This document shows, one piece after another, positions 27,701 through 39,298 of a stretch of DNA of 64,000 nucleotides. Source of the DNA: Gymnopilus junonius (Eukaryota > Basidiomycota > Agaricomycetes > Agaricales > Galerinaceae); assembly GCA_015501075.1 (NCBI GenBank), contig JADNYJ010000001.1, forward strand, positions 1,116,001 to 1,180,000. The letters run 5' to 3'. The position numbers and the translations under genes are program-made. The notes below the pieces were generated by a model. It was not told where the DNA came from and searched no databases. It saw nothing but the letters and a program-made list of their open reading frames with translations. The stretch's first letter is position 1. Each line of letters opens with the position of its first letter.

Positions 27701-28884
27701 CGCCCCATTCCCATGAATATTCTTGTTGAGGCTTCTGAAGTTGGAGATGCGAGTTTGAGGGAGAAAGAGTAGGTATCGTGTCATTATCCGAATCTATGTC
27801 CGGAGGGGGTTCAGAGGTTGCGCGAAGTAAAAATGTATGTGCGGCTGAAGTGGGTGAGGAAGAACGTGAAGATAAGGGCGAAGGCGACGGTGACGGTGTA
27901 TCTGTATGTGCAAGGGGTGAAGAAGGGAGCTGTGGAAGAGAGGGAGACGACTTTCGAGGGAATTCATAATGTTCATTATCATTATAGTTGGATTGAGAAG
28001 TCGAGGCTTTAGAAGAAGAAGACCTAACGGTCTGACCAGAAGTTTCGCGATCGTGATAATTGGCCTTATAGCCTTCCATGTCCAGAACGACATCTGTTCA
28101 ACTTATGAAACGGCTCAGTACATTAACAATGCAAACTGTGCTGACCATCATGGTATTCCACTTCAGGGACATGTCCACGTTCTTTGAGAGCCCGTAAAGC
28201 AGCATCAACATGCATGTCTTGCTCTAGCATCTGTGGAGTATGCGGTCGCGCGGCGGAGTCTTCTTCTGGATGGGATAGCGCAGATTTCTGGTTGAGGGTT
28301 GCTTTGGACCCGCTCTTGCGCAAGAAGTGTGGTACATTGAAGGTCTGTTTGGGAGTTGTCCGAAACTCATCTGCAGGAGCCTGTTGAGAACCACCGTCAA
28401 GATCAAGGAAGTCTGGTTCTACAGGTTTGGGTCTGGGCGATGGAGCCACCTGCTCCGACGGTCCCTCCTGCTTTGCACCAAACCTTTCGGACTCTACAGG
28501 TTCCTCCTTTGGCTTCTCCTCTGCTACTTCGCTGGGTATTGTGGGCTGGAGAATAGGCGAAGTAATGAGGTCGTCGGGAACTTCCTCTGTTGTTTCGAAG
28601 ACGAAGAAGGCTTCACCTGCCTCTCCAATCTTCATATTGAAAGGAATGGGGTTTCCATTGACGAAGACATTGACCTTCTTCTCACCCGGCCGCAGAACCT
28701 GCCACTTGCCAAAGCGAACATGAAAGGGAGAACATGCGAGCTCAGTGTCGCCATCGGGGCCAGGTCTCTGGACGACAATGACGTCGATGGCACCGGTGAG
28801 GGTTGCGGGGTTGATTGGGGGCAACTCCTTGTAATACTGGTAAGGGGCGCTGATGGCATTGACTGCGCCGCGAATGTAGTTCAT
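24706..28884 (-). CDS. PAH1: Lipin-type phosphatidate phosphatase
   Basis: PAH1/lipin is the Mg-dependent phosphatidate phosphatase that makes diacylglycerol for triacylglycerol and phospholipid synthesis, moving between cytosol and ER/nuclear membrane. The N-LIP domain opens the protein (MNYIRGAVNAISAPYQYYKE.., IDVIVVQRPGPDG..CSPFHVRFGK). A long Ser/Pro-rich disordered middle follows, with the family blocks SWEWGAFPQPSP and NEFDAAELFNKHRIDWKRF. The C-LIP HAD domain has VVVSDIDGTITKSDGLGH (DxDxT nucleophile), HVGVAKLYTDIARNGYKIMYLTSRAIGQAD, and RKPEVFKMACLRDI. The tail is acidic, as in yeast Pah1 where it aids membrane recruitment by Nem1-Spo7. One middle intron is best placed with a GTCGAC donor, a weak site. 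Only 61 bp separate its start from the NDUFB9 stop. Confidence 0.94.
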
Positions 28885-28945
28885 CGATGGACAAGGAAAG
28901 AGAAAGAGAGGTATAATTCAATACGATAGTCATGTGATTCTACTT

Positions 28946-29501
28946 CTAGTGCGCCTGCTCTACCGCCTCGTGGTCGTACAAAGGAGCCATGCTGGGCTAT
29001 CAACCCGTCAGTCTTTCTACAAATCGTGTTCAGCAGCAGTACACATACTGGAAGGTTACGCTCCCTGTGGACAATATTAATATACCATTTATTCGACAGA
29101 GAACACGAAACGCATACCATTTTGTGCCTCCGGGTGCGGTCGGTGCTTATGTTTTCCCAATTCAGCATACGCGTAGAACACACTTCATTTAGCACAAACT
29201 CACGAATTACAGGATCTGGGTGTTTGAATTTCGCCAAATGTTCCTCCGCTCTCTCCAAAATCACCGCCAACTGTCTTGGATTTGACACATTTCTGGCCAA
29301 AATTGCTCAGCTACTCGCCACCACAGCCAGTTAAAAACAGTCTCACCGGTTCGCTTCAAATTCTGCTCTGATTTGCAGGGCCTCTCCGCGCCAAAGGTCT
29401 CGCCTAATGGTCCAGTCTAGCGCATTCTTGAGATACCTTCTGTACAGCGACTTGACGTAGAGTCTGTGAGCCGCTGAAAAAGCCGTCGCAGGGCTGGACA
29501 T
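28946..29501 (-). CDS. NDUFB9: Complex I LYR subunit NDUFB9 (B22)
   Basis: An accessory subunit of mitochondrial NADH:ubiquinone oxidoreductase in the LYR family, which binds the mitochondrial acyl carrier protein. Five exons (29347-29501, 29204-29292, 29118-29145, 29049-29064, 28946-28996) join to 112 aa. Exons 3 and 4 are only 28 and 16 nt. The sequence has the LYR motif in HRLYVKSLYRRYLKNALDW, then RRDLWRGEALQIRAEFEANR, the block HPDPVIPPTAPGGTKWERNLPP, and a short C-terminus ending EAVEQAH. These match the family throughout its normal length. Its start codon lies 107 bp from that of the divergent RRN3 gene. Confidence 0.9.
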
Positions 29502-29608
29502 CGTCGTTTGGGTTGATGAAGCTGGATCCAGTCACGTCTTGAAATTATGACTGGTGCTGACGTAAGATACAATTACACTTCTTTCTTCTTTCTTCACAAA
29601 AAAAAGAC
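29502..29608. promoter_or_regulatory. Short divergent promoter, NDUFB9 / RRN3
   Basis: Only 107 bp separate the two start codons, so the genes must share or interleave promoter elements. It contains a pyrimidine-rich stretch followed by an A-run just before the RRN3 ATG. No clear TATA box is seen. Confidence 0.5.
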
Positions 29609-32426
29609 ATGGACCCGCATTCACGGCGTTCTCAGTTCAATCAAAGAGCACCCAAGGCGGGTCCGTTGTCAAGGAATATTGAACTACTTCCCCACAAGTC
29701 AGAACCGCCTAAGATGCCTTCAAAAAAGCCATCAGCATCGACAACATCCGCTTCCACAAATCTTCTCATTCGCCGTCCCATCGCGACAAACTCACGCGTT
29801 AAACAAGACGAAATGTTCAAAAGAGATATGTATCTTTCTTTTGTCACAAACGCACTCCAACAGAAAACAAATGTGCGTCCAATACTTCATTCTAATCTGT
29901 GTCACTTGACCAACCAACGACCTAGGGAGTATCCGATACTTTCGATGAATTGGTGTCCCAGTTCAACATCTCCTCGTCTTCTCCTCAGAAGCAATTCCCC
30001 CAAATAAATACCGTTGAAATTCGACTTTGGCTCCTGGCCCTTTCACATGTCGTATCTCGTCTGGAGAGGACGCACTCTGCACTCGTAGATGCCCTCGTCA
30101 GTATGACATGGACAACTCTCGATAGTGCCACAGTAAAATCGTACACTGTTTTCATTGGGATGCTACTAAGCGCCCGGCCAGAATATCTGTCTCTTGTGTT
30201 GGCTAAGATCGCACACGGGTTTACTTATCGTACGCCATATTTCTTTTAAACCTATCAGAGCTAACCCCCTTCTTCAGAATCTGGAATACAGGCGCTAGAT
30301 GCTGGCATGCCTTCTACATCAAACGCTCCTCTGACAAGGAGAATAATCTACGATAGGTTGCACTACTTGCTGAGACATATTTTAGCTCTTGTACCAACTC
30401 TCCCATCAACCCTTCAACCCCTTTTGGTTCGCAACTTTCCTCACAAAAGACAGAACCAGGTCGCTCAGACGACATATATCCGGAATCTGCTTCGCGTCTC
30501 GAGCTATTGTCCTGAATTAACAGACAAGATCCTGGCGACCATAGTAGATCGAGCCATTCAAATAGACGTGAGTTATCTATGGTGCTATTTTCACTGTGAC
30601 TCAGCATTTTGCAGGTCGAAATCCAAATCGAACTCGAAGAGCTAGAAGAAGAGGAAACTCCTGATGAACAAGATCTATTCGAGCTCGATCCATTCGATGT
30701 TGTCCTTGGACAAGAACCTTCCACTTCTGACATTTCTGACTCCGAAGGTGAAGACGAGGGAGATAACTTCAGTGATCTATCATCTGATGCAGGCGACCTG
30801 GATGACTTTGACTTGCACCGGCCTGCGGAAATGCCAACAAACGTCAGACATATACAAGATATGGTGAAGAAACTGGATTCAATCCTGTTTCTCCTCTTTG
30901 AACACTTTGAACGTACAAAGGCCGCAATCGGCAGGACTTTAGAGTCCCGTCCTATGTCCCCCATGGAGTTACCACCTCTGCCACCCCTCGACTCAACACC
31001 CTTAACAACATTAGAGTTTGTTAGACCTCCTACACCGTGTGTAAATCTCAAGGCAACCACTCTACCACCTTTAACACAACATCCTACATCAAATATTTCC
31101 CTCCCTGGCACTGCACCATCACATTTGACCAACCGACCCATACCAAATGACAAAACGACTCTGCGTACTCAGTTTCTCTCCTTACTTTCCATCTTTGACC
31201 GAACCATCCTACGCACATTCAAATCACGCTACACGCAATTTCTATTATTTTGGTATGCATCTCTTGATCCCGAATTTTCCGACGTCTTCCAAGGCATGCT
31301 TGTAGAACGCGCATTGATGACGTCTTCGACGGAAACCGCCCTGCATCTCCCTAATTCAAACGGCGACAATGAGTCTGGTTCCAACGGTCAGGCCCATTCA
31401 ATGACACCTGAACTGACAAGAGCTGCAGCTGCATCTTATATTGGTAGCTTCGTCAGCCGTGCAAAGTTTGTCGACCGAGATGGGACACGCCGCGTCGTAG
31501 GCGTTCTGTGCGAGTTCCTCAGGACTCATCTAGATGGTGTTGAGGCGGATCTACGCGCAGGACTTGGGTTCGGCTCTGGCTCTGTCATCTCTCCCTCACA
31601 TGCTCAAGCAGCTGCAGCGATCGGTGCTATACTGGCATCCGGGCAGCACGCAGTCTTCTATGCTGTCACTCAAGCGGTGTTTTTGATTTTCTGCTTCAGG
31701 TGGCGAGATCTAGTCGGTGGTGATGATGTGGATGAGGACGAGCTCGATTTGGATTTATCATCGGACATCAGTTTTGATGCACAGGGTAGGAAAAGTGGCA
31801 GGGGTGCCAGTGCCATTGGGAAGGACAAATGGATGCCTGAGCTATTGGTGCTCAAGAGGGTCGTTACTTCAATCTTGAATCCTCTCAAGGTCTGCTCTCC
31901 TAATGTTGTCATGCAATTCGCCCGAGTAGCCCAGGCAACAGATTTCGTTTACTGCTACACTATGCTTGAAATGAACAAGCGAGGCGATCTTTCTTTGTCC
32001 TCCATTTCCACTTCTTCCACCTCATCAACCAACTCTCGACGCGTCTCGGATGGTGGATCCTTGTCCATGACGTTGATGAATACAAAGATCCTCTATGAGC
32101 CAGTCAATGCGGAGCTCAACACCTTTTTTCCATTTGACCCATACCGTCTACCAAGGTCCAGTGCATTTGTTCAAGGGGTGTACCGAGAATGGTCTTCCGT
32201 AGCAATAGACGACGAAGACGATGCCGACGACGATGAAGCTGATGAACTAGAGGAAGATGAAGAAGGCGACTCGCACAGCCTTTCGAGGGCAGTTAGTAAT
32301 ACAGCACACCTAGATATCCCTAAACTTACCGCTGCGCATACTGATGATGGAGGCCTTGGGAAGTCATTGGGTGCTATGAGTATCAGTCCTGCTCCCATGT
32401 CAGTATCGATTGATATGCATCGCTAA
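29609..32426 (+). CDS. RRN3: RRN3, RNA polymerase I initiation factor
   Basis: Rrn3/TIF-IA binds RNA polymerase I and brings it to the rDNA promoter; it is the main growth-control point for rRNA synthesis. Four exons (29609-29872, 29926-30229, 30278-30567, 30615-32426) give 889 aa. It is a HEAT-repeat protein; visible family blocks are YDRLHYLLRHILALVPTLP, VDRAIQIDVEIQIELEELEEEE, HIQDMVKKLDSILFLLFEH, AAASYIGSFVSRAKFVDRD and HAVFYAVTQAVFLIFCFRW. The C-terminal LKVCSPNVVMQFARVAQ and FFPFDPYRLPRSS are also characteristic. Two acidic tracts are present, one after the EEEE block and one near the C-terminus (about 32205-32270). It is somewhat longer than the yeast protein because of low-complexity Ser/Thr insertions. 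Confidence 0.92.
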
Positions 32427-32666
32427 TTGTCGATTTTACTTCTGGGAGGATTAGCTCTTCCCTATCTTGGGCAGTCTACTGATATCATTTCCTTTGTCTT
32501 CTTATTCTTTATAGGCACGGAGCTATTTTCACACTAAGGATTGCACTACCATATCGTACACATTTTTATCATACCTCTTATAATCGACCTTTGTATTTCG
32601 GAGCGTGCATCACTTTGATTGACTTCATTAGTGAGGTTTTTAAAGGACAGAACGCACTTGTTGACC

Positions 32667-34261
32667 TCAAGCAACCTTGATGACGACTTTCCCAACATGT
32701 TTCTGGGATTCCAAGTACGCATACGCATCGGTTGCCTTCTCGAAGGGGAAGACTTTGTCAACTACAGGTCTTGTCGACTCAGGGTGTGCTGTAAGCACCC
32801 GAACCATATCTCGAAACCTGGCAAGGAGCACATTAGGGCAATTTCGATAACGACGGCTGCTAAACCTACTGAGCAACGGAGCCGATCAAAATACCACGGA
32901 GGGTGGCAGCTTTCCTGATCACTGGGAAGACTATGGAAGGATCTTCCGATCCCTGTCACGTATGTCAGATCTTGAAGAATCGTCATGCTAAACAATTGCG
33001 AAGCTTACTGAAGAGACATGGCCAATGATGTGGATTTGACCCGTTCCCATTCTAGCGGACCTGATTGACTTGAATAGGGTACCCCCACCGACCTGGGAGA
33101 TGGCAGTCACTAATGAGTTAAGAGGAACATATGTCAGAGAGCCCACCTCAACGATGTGGTCTACTCCAACGCCGTTTGTCTGAATACTGTTCATCAGCAA
33201 GGCTAAACGAGTTGAGTTGAGAATCTTGAGCATACGATTTTATTGACCACTTCCTCCCAATCAGGTGTTTTCTTATAGTTAATAAGATGCTTAGCGCCCA
33301 ACTTTGAGGCAATTTTGAGCTTCTCGTCTGATGAAGAAGTAGCTATTACTGTGGCACCAGCTGCAACGGCAAATTGGAGGGCGAAACTGAACGACCATTA
33401 GACAGGAAGTGAGGTGGGAGAATACAACCCTACATGGATACACCTCCAGTGCCAAGAACAAGGACAAAATCACCAGCCTTGATTGGTACAGGTCCATGGA
33501 GGGCATTGTACGCTGTAAGAGCTGCACAGCTAGTGATGATGGCAAATTAGGGGCACACTTGACAAAGTTGATCTATCTGCAAGGTACTTACGGAAGCGTG
33601 GATGCTTCTTCATAAGATAGATGCTTTGGAATAGCAACAAGCGACTAACATTCCTGATTCAGCTAAAAGCCCCGGAGCAATTCCTGTATCCGAACGTACG
33701 TGTGCCGGGAAAGTTCTGTATTGAGTCAAAACCCCGTCGATTGCGCCTCCGAGGGCAGTCGCTTGGGTCTCTGGAGTTGCAGGACCGTAGACTTGATCGG
33801 TGCAGAAGTTTGCGCACACTCGTTCCTGTACTTTCCAGTCCTTGACATCCTCTCCAATGGCAACAATCTCACCAGCCATGTCGGAGCATGGCACCGGACT
33901 GTCCCGAGCACTGGACGAGAGGTAAGCAGTAAGTGAGCTTTCCTAGTTAGCATGATATATCATACTCACGGCAGAGGGTATTTGCCACCAGCAATCATAA
34001 GATCGCGGAACTGTCGGGATGTTCAATGTTACCCAGCTAAAAGTGCTTGAACACCTACTTGCAGGGAGACAGCATGAATCCTCACGAGTACCTCATTCGC
34101 TCTTGGCTTGGCTACGGGGACCTCTTTCAAGACCAAATTATTGTATGATCCCCTCTATATCATCGTGCATTTATTAATATATGAACACACTTCATTGGTT
34201 GCGTGTGATGCACACTGACCTGGGGAAAAGAATACTGAAGGGCGTTGGCTGGCAAGGACAT
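32667..34261 (-). CDS. Zinc-type medium-chain dehydrogenase/reductase (alcohol dehydrogenase-like)
   Basis: An NAD(P)H-dependent oxidoreductase of the medium-chain dehydrogenase family. The N-terminal exon encodes MSLPANALQYSFPQ; the next has EVLVRIHAVSLQFRDLMIAGGKY. The catalytic-domain block VPCSDMAGEIVAIGEDVKDWKVQERV follows. The Rossmann domain shows VLVLGTGGVS and GVGVDHIVEVGG, and the C-terminus ends KVFPFEKATDAYAYLESQKHVGKVVIKV. It has many small introns, the usual 50-65 nt. The structural-zinc cysteine cluster is not evident, so it may belong to the quinone-reductase-like branch. Substrate is unknown. A 1.2-kb gene-poor region lies upstream. Confidence 0.85.
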
Positions 34262-35504
34262 GTCTAGAAGTAACAAGAGAGATAATGGTCAGGGCGGCCA
34301 CCCACAAAGGATGTGCACCCTTTTATATTGCGACATAGTCCTTCATCGGAGCCAGCTTACGGACGATCGTGGATCATGTATAATTCCGTCTGGGCGCATT
34401 ACCAACCCGCGACATTTTACTCATCCGTGTAATCCACTTTGGAGAGACATCCTAGGGCAGCCTAGTCTCCTGCGCCGCATGGAGATGGGAACGCGATGCA
34501 AGTCCAGGTTATATCAAGGTTATGTGGGAATTGGAGATAATCGGTAATTGGTAATAAAATTTGGCTGACTACGCTAATAATAACTCAGGTATTTACGTAG
34601 CTACGTAAGCACCTCGCCAGCTCTTGAATGAGAGGTTCAAACGTTCGGCCCGAGTAGCCGTGCGATTATCATGGTCGTGGCTCACTTTCTATAGGTGTGG
34701 GCCAAATACGATATAACTGAGTTTGAAAATATAATCATGTACAAACAAAGTAACTCGGCCAAATAATGCGGCTACTTCGACATGTTCTGGGGTGCGAAAG
34801 TCCGGAACCAGAGCATAAATCAGTGAGATGAGCCTGATTCCCGAACATGGGTAAATTTTAGAATATTTGACCTTTTCCTTAGCTCGGGAGGCCACTCAAT
34901 AAACACCACTGTACAAGGAAACTCATTAGGTCAGCGCAGTCAGGTGATGAACTGGCCCTTTTGCATACATTCTTTCGAAGATTGGAAGGCATCTGGAGAG
35001 CTTGAAAAATAAGATAAAATTTTTAATCTGGGTAACATCTAAAGAGGATGGGGAGGGCGCGCGAAGCGCCTAGAAAAATAAATAATCCTGGTCATTTGAG
35101 GTAGATAAATCAAAAATCCACCCTGTTCTCCTCCCCACCCTGGAGTATTTGAAAGGCATCTATGCAATTCACAGTTCTTAGTGCATATGCATATTGAGCG
35201 GGCCGCGCGAAGCACGGTAGGAAAAAATAATGTGCTACTCGGACCTACCCAAATCAAGGACCAGATCAATTTCGTACCTAAATGCGCGAAGCGCGCCTCG
35301 AAAAAATGGACTGCTTTCGGCCCCTGCAGATTTCATCAAATCACGGCATGCTAGATGACCTTCACCTATATAGACACTGCGTAATTTATTTATTTCTTCC
35401 CTCCCTTCTTCGATTTAATTTATTTAATTTAATTTAATATTAGGCGGGCCCACACCTATAGAAAGTGAGCCCATGGTCGTCACTTGTCCGCTCCTCGTTC
35501 TACA
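34262..35504. other. Gene-poor stretch with repeated GC hairpins
   Basis: About 1.24 kb between the dehydrogenase and the nucleoside hydrolase. Open frames are short and unsupported. The right half has three copies of a GC-rich core (GCGCGAAGC) followed by an A-rich tract, listed separately, and a TTTAATTTAAT low-complexity run near 35420. It also contains the promoters of the two flanking divergent genes. Confidence 0.5.
35056..35310. repeat. Three dispersed GC-hairpin / A-tract units
   Basis: Three short similar units occur near 35056-35085, 35202-35228 and 35283-35307. Each has a GCGCGAAGC core followed within a few bases by GAAAAA(A)T. The first is a perfect inverted repeat, GGCGC-GCGAA-GCGCC, able to form a stem-loop. 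Spacings are about 146 and 81 bp. They could be remnants of a small mobile element or a structured repeat; nothing in the sequence shows which. Confidence 0.45.
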
Positions 35505-36806
35505 ATGAAATACGTCTGGCTAGACGTGGATCCAGTGTGTAAAGCCCCTAGAAATTTCCTTTCATGATGTCATAACGCTCGAAATGTTAGGGTCATGATG
35601 ATGCCACTGCGATCATGTTGGCTGTGAATACGCCAGGCATCCACCTTTTGGGTGTCTCAACGGTCAGCTGTACTGCGGGGGTCCCCTTGGATCAGCTATT
35701 CTAAATCACATTCTAGACCCATGGGAATGCTAGTAGCAATTATACCGCTATCAATGCAGCCAGGTGTCTTCTTGCATTTGGTGCACCCACTCGGATACGC
35801 GTCTATCCAGGAGCTGATGAACCTCTCTTGTTGCCTGCGAAGCATGATCCAGAAATACATGGTGTTGACGGGCTGGGAGGAGTAGAGGGTTTGCCTGAAA
35901 TTGACCGCCCAGAAGTCCTTTCCTTTTTTGCCGAAGATGAAGATGGCTCGAGGATACGCGCACTAGAGGGTATGTCCAGCATAATCAAGGAGACCTGGAA
36001 GAAGGGCGCTGGTAATAAAGTCACTGTAATCTCCAGCGGCCCTATGACAAATATCGCGCTTTTCGTGAGTGCCTACTCAGATCTCCTTGTCGCCGTCGAA
36101 GAATTTGTTTTTATGGGAGGAGGTGTTGGTATGGGCAATCGTTCCTCAGTCGCCGAATACAACATTTTATGTGATCGTAAGGCATTCCTTTACTCCCCTG
36201 TCAAACCTTTCTGACCTCGATCTCCAGCGCATGCTGCCCAGATAGTGCTCAATGCACCTGTAAAGAAGACCATGATACCAATTAATGTAACCCACACTGC
36301 AATTGTTACGAAGGCCATTCACACTGAAATTCTCTCACCCGCTGCTTCTCACGAACCCCTTTCGGAGCTACCCAAGGCATCCACAAATTTGCGCCACACA
36401 CTCTCAACCTTAATAAACTTTTTCGCTGACAGCTACAGACTGACCTTTGGCTTCAAAGACGGTCCTCCTCTACACGATGCCCTTACTATCGCATATGTTG
36501 CCTATCCTTCTCTTTTCAAATGTACTCGCCATAGAGTAGACATAGAGCTCACTGGCGTTCACACCACTGGCGAGACTGTCGTGGATCTTTGGAATTACCG
36601 GACTTGTGACGACAGTTGGGGTCGAAATGGTCGTAATTGTATGGTTGCAGAGCAACTAGATGTAAGCCACTCATTACCTCTGCCTCCTGGTCTTCATTTA
36701 GTAACTGGAATACTAGGTGAAAGAATTTTTTGACATTTTTTTGGAAACAATATCGCGGTGCGATAATGTCTCCCCCTTGAACAGACAGCCAAATCCTCAA
36801 ATTTGA
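35505..36806 (+). CDS. Uridine/inosine nucleoside hydrolase (IUNH family)
   Basis: A ribonucleoside hydrolase that splits nucleosides into ribose and base, in pyrimidine or nicotinamide riboside salvage; closest by motif to fungal uridine nucleosidase (URH1). Five exons (35505-35534, 35591-35662, 35717-36176, 36228-36661, 36717-36806) give 361 aa. The Ca-binding N-terminus reads WLDVDPGHDDATAI, the family DxDPGxDD with Val where Cys is common. Next are STTHGNAS, ARCLLAFG..RVYPGAD, EIHGVDGLGG, the block VTVISSGPMTNIAL, FVFMGGGV, AEYNILCDPHAAQIVL, NVTHTAIVT and GPPLHDALTIAY. Active-site Asp, Asn and His positions are present. The final exon (VKEFFDIFLETI) is confirmed by phase. Confidence 0.9.
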
Positions 36807-36925
36807 ATCTGCGAGTCAACTAAATACATCTCTAAATCCCAATGTTTGCAATGAGTAAATCCTTGGAACACAGGTACTGACACATAGCACCTTATCAAAT
36901 ATGAACGAAAGGTGATCACATTAAT

Positions 36926-39298
36926 CTAAATGGTACCAAACGCCTTGAACCATGCGTTGATTGGTTTAACCGCTGAAGAGGGACCAGATTGGAAAGGTTG
37001 AGGTAAGCTTCTAGGGGATGTAGTGTGTCCTCCAGTGCTCTTTGGTTTCCAGGCCTTTAGCCACGTCTTCATTGATGCCAGCGCTGCCTGTTGAACAGCT
37101 GCGATAGTGGGGTCAATGGCTCCAGATGCTGCGGACAGATCAGAGCAGTGGAAACCATCTCCAACGTGTATAGGTTGTTCAGCTGTGCTTGGGACCTTGA
37201 CATCGTTGGACGATACAGTGGCGTAACGCCATGGATCACCTGAAAGAGTGTCATTGTAAGCATAAGAGCGGGAATCAAGAAGTCAAGCATACTCTGTCCG
37301 TTGGCAAAAAAGAGGTTGTCAATCCTAACGTCCCAACCTCGATAAACGGCGTTAGTGCGTGCTGTGTTTGGTACTGGGGGCACTGGAAATGCAGCAGAAA
37401 ACATTTGTTGGCATTGTCGCTAGAGTGATTATTAGATCGTGCTTGAAATCATTGCATCGCGGACCTTACCAGGTCGTATGCAGGTTGCACCAATCTAGTC
37501 ACCAGCGTTGGACTTGTAACAGGGGCCCCTTCCTGGATATCATGTCTATTTGTCAGAGAAACGTCATCGGTTATGAGCAGCACTAACTTGAAGGTAGCCA
37601 ACTTCATTACAACTAAAGGACTAATGTAAGCAATTTACCCAGTAGATTTTCGGCAAAGGATACTTACACAATCCACATCCAAGACCGGTTAGAGTTGTCA
37701 ACGGTCGTATCCGTCCAAAATGATTGTGAGGTGTTGTATGTTCCGAGACATGTTCTAACTCGAATATCAGATGGAACAACATAGTGGTCGTGAGTATTGC
37801 CCACTCTGCATCTTGTGAGCCGCAAACTGTTGTTTAAACACTGTCAGTATACATGAAATGGTTGACATGCTCCGTGCACTTACGGTCAGAAAGATAACCG
37901 TTTTTCCAGAAGGAACCCCAGGCCTGCAAAGCGTGCTCAAGTCCAAACCCGCTTGCAGGTGCTATTTGTCCGTTTTTAACTTCCAAAGCGTCACAGAAGT
38001 CGAAGAATGTGGCGCCTGGACCGGAAGTGGGCTGCAGGGATTGCCAATCCCATAAATTATTGCGAACTATAGGAAGCTTTCAGCATTCGACATTTTTTTC
38101 ATAAAGAACATTACATACGTGCTCCAGCAACGTCGTCTAAATGCGTCACAGCGCCAAGACCCCAGTTCTCTTTGAGAGTTAGAATGGCAGCGGCGTTTTT
38201 CCCTGAGAAGGTTTTATCTACAAAGGAAATCACTGCTTCGACATCAGCCGAGCAATTCTTAGGCATGTTCAGTCGGACAGGTTCAAAGTATTGCCAAAAG
38301 TCTCTGTTAATGATAATAAGATTGCGTTTAATATTTTGAGAACCATTAGGGTGGAACTCACAAAATCGCTTCGACGACCGCAGATGAGGCATATCCTGCA
38401 GCGAAAACATTAGGTTTGCTATAAATAAACACATTCAATGGTCATTTAGTTGTGTCAAAACATCAACTCACTTTACCATGGTCCAGCTCGTAAGAGCGCC
38501 TGCGCACACCACACGATCAGTCAAAAGAAAAGAGTCCGACAAAAATAGAACTTTACCGGAATAACTTCCGCCAACGAGGACCCATGGGGCTTTATCAGGA
38601 GTGACAGAATCGCCACCTGGCATAGGAAGGTTGACAGTCTGCGCGAAGTATACCAGATCATCAATTGCTTGTTGGATGGTGTGGAGTTTAAGACTGGAAA
38701 CGTTCAAGTTGGGGTAGGGGTTGCTCAGACCGTAGAATCTATGTTCCAAAACGATGGTGCTGCCGTTTTGTTGTTGTGCTGGTCGCATCCTAAATAAGAG
38801 ATCTCCTATAGCAGTCAAGCTACTCACCAATCATACCATTGACGGTTCTATTGGTGAGGTACCCAGAATACCCTAGAGGAGTATATGAGATAAACGCAAA
38901 GCGCAAGGAAGTAAATATATACCATTTGCGTTGACCTCGCCAGGTGTAAAAAGTACGATGGGTCCAGCTTAGGCGTGTTAGGCGCGGAAATAGGGAGATA
39001 AAGTCGAAGACATACCTGCTTCGTAAAATTCATATGTGTGCCAAAACCTCTGCTTGAACGTTCCAAGAGATGGATTATTGTGGTCAATGAGCTGGTCAAA
39101 GAAGTAGGTGGTGTTGTATGGCGGTAGCACGGTGCCGTTGCGACTAGTCACTGGAGCATTAGCATCAGGTATGTCGACGAGTGGGACGCCTGCAGGCAGG
39201 ATCATGTTGGCGTGAAGTCGGCCATCGTGGAGCCGTGCGGAGACGGCAATGCTCGTCGCAGAAAATACGAGCCCTGCTAGCAGACGTCGAAAGTACAT
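36926..39298 (-). CDS. Secreted serine peptidase family S28 (prolyl carboxypeptidase-like)
   Basis: A serine exopeptidase of family S28 that cleaves after proline; fungal members act in secreted protein digestion. The signal peptide is MYFRRLLAGLVFSATSIAVSA. The mature N-terminus includes YFFDQLIDHNNPSLGTFKQRF, diagnostic for S28. Further blocks: TIVLEHRFYGLSNPYPNL, the nucleophile elbow WVLVGGSYSG, SFWTDTT in the lid, and C-terminal NLFFANGQ..DPWRYATVSS (Asp). The catalytic His is in VGDGFHCSDL. It is interrupted by many short introns; the catalytic Ser, Asp and His all survive the splicing. Several Asn-X-Thr/Ser sites suggest glycosylation. The stop is 120 bp from that of the nucleoside hydrolase (convergent). 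Confidence 0.9.

Noticed and set aside
35039..35269. 76-codon minus-strand frame in the gene-poor stretch
   Set aside because: It covers the GC-hairpin repeats and has no motif or splice support.
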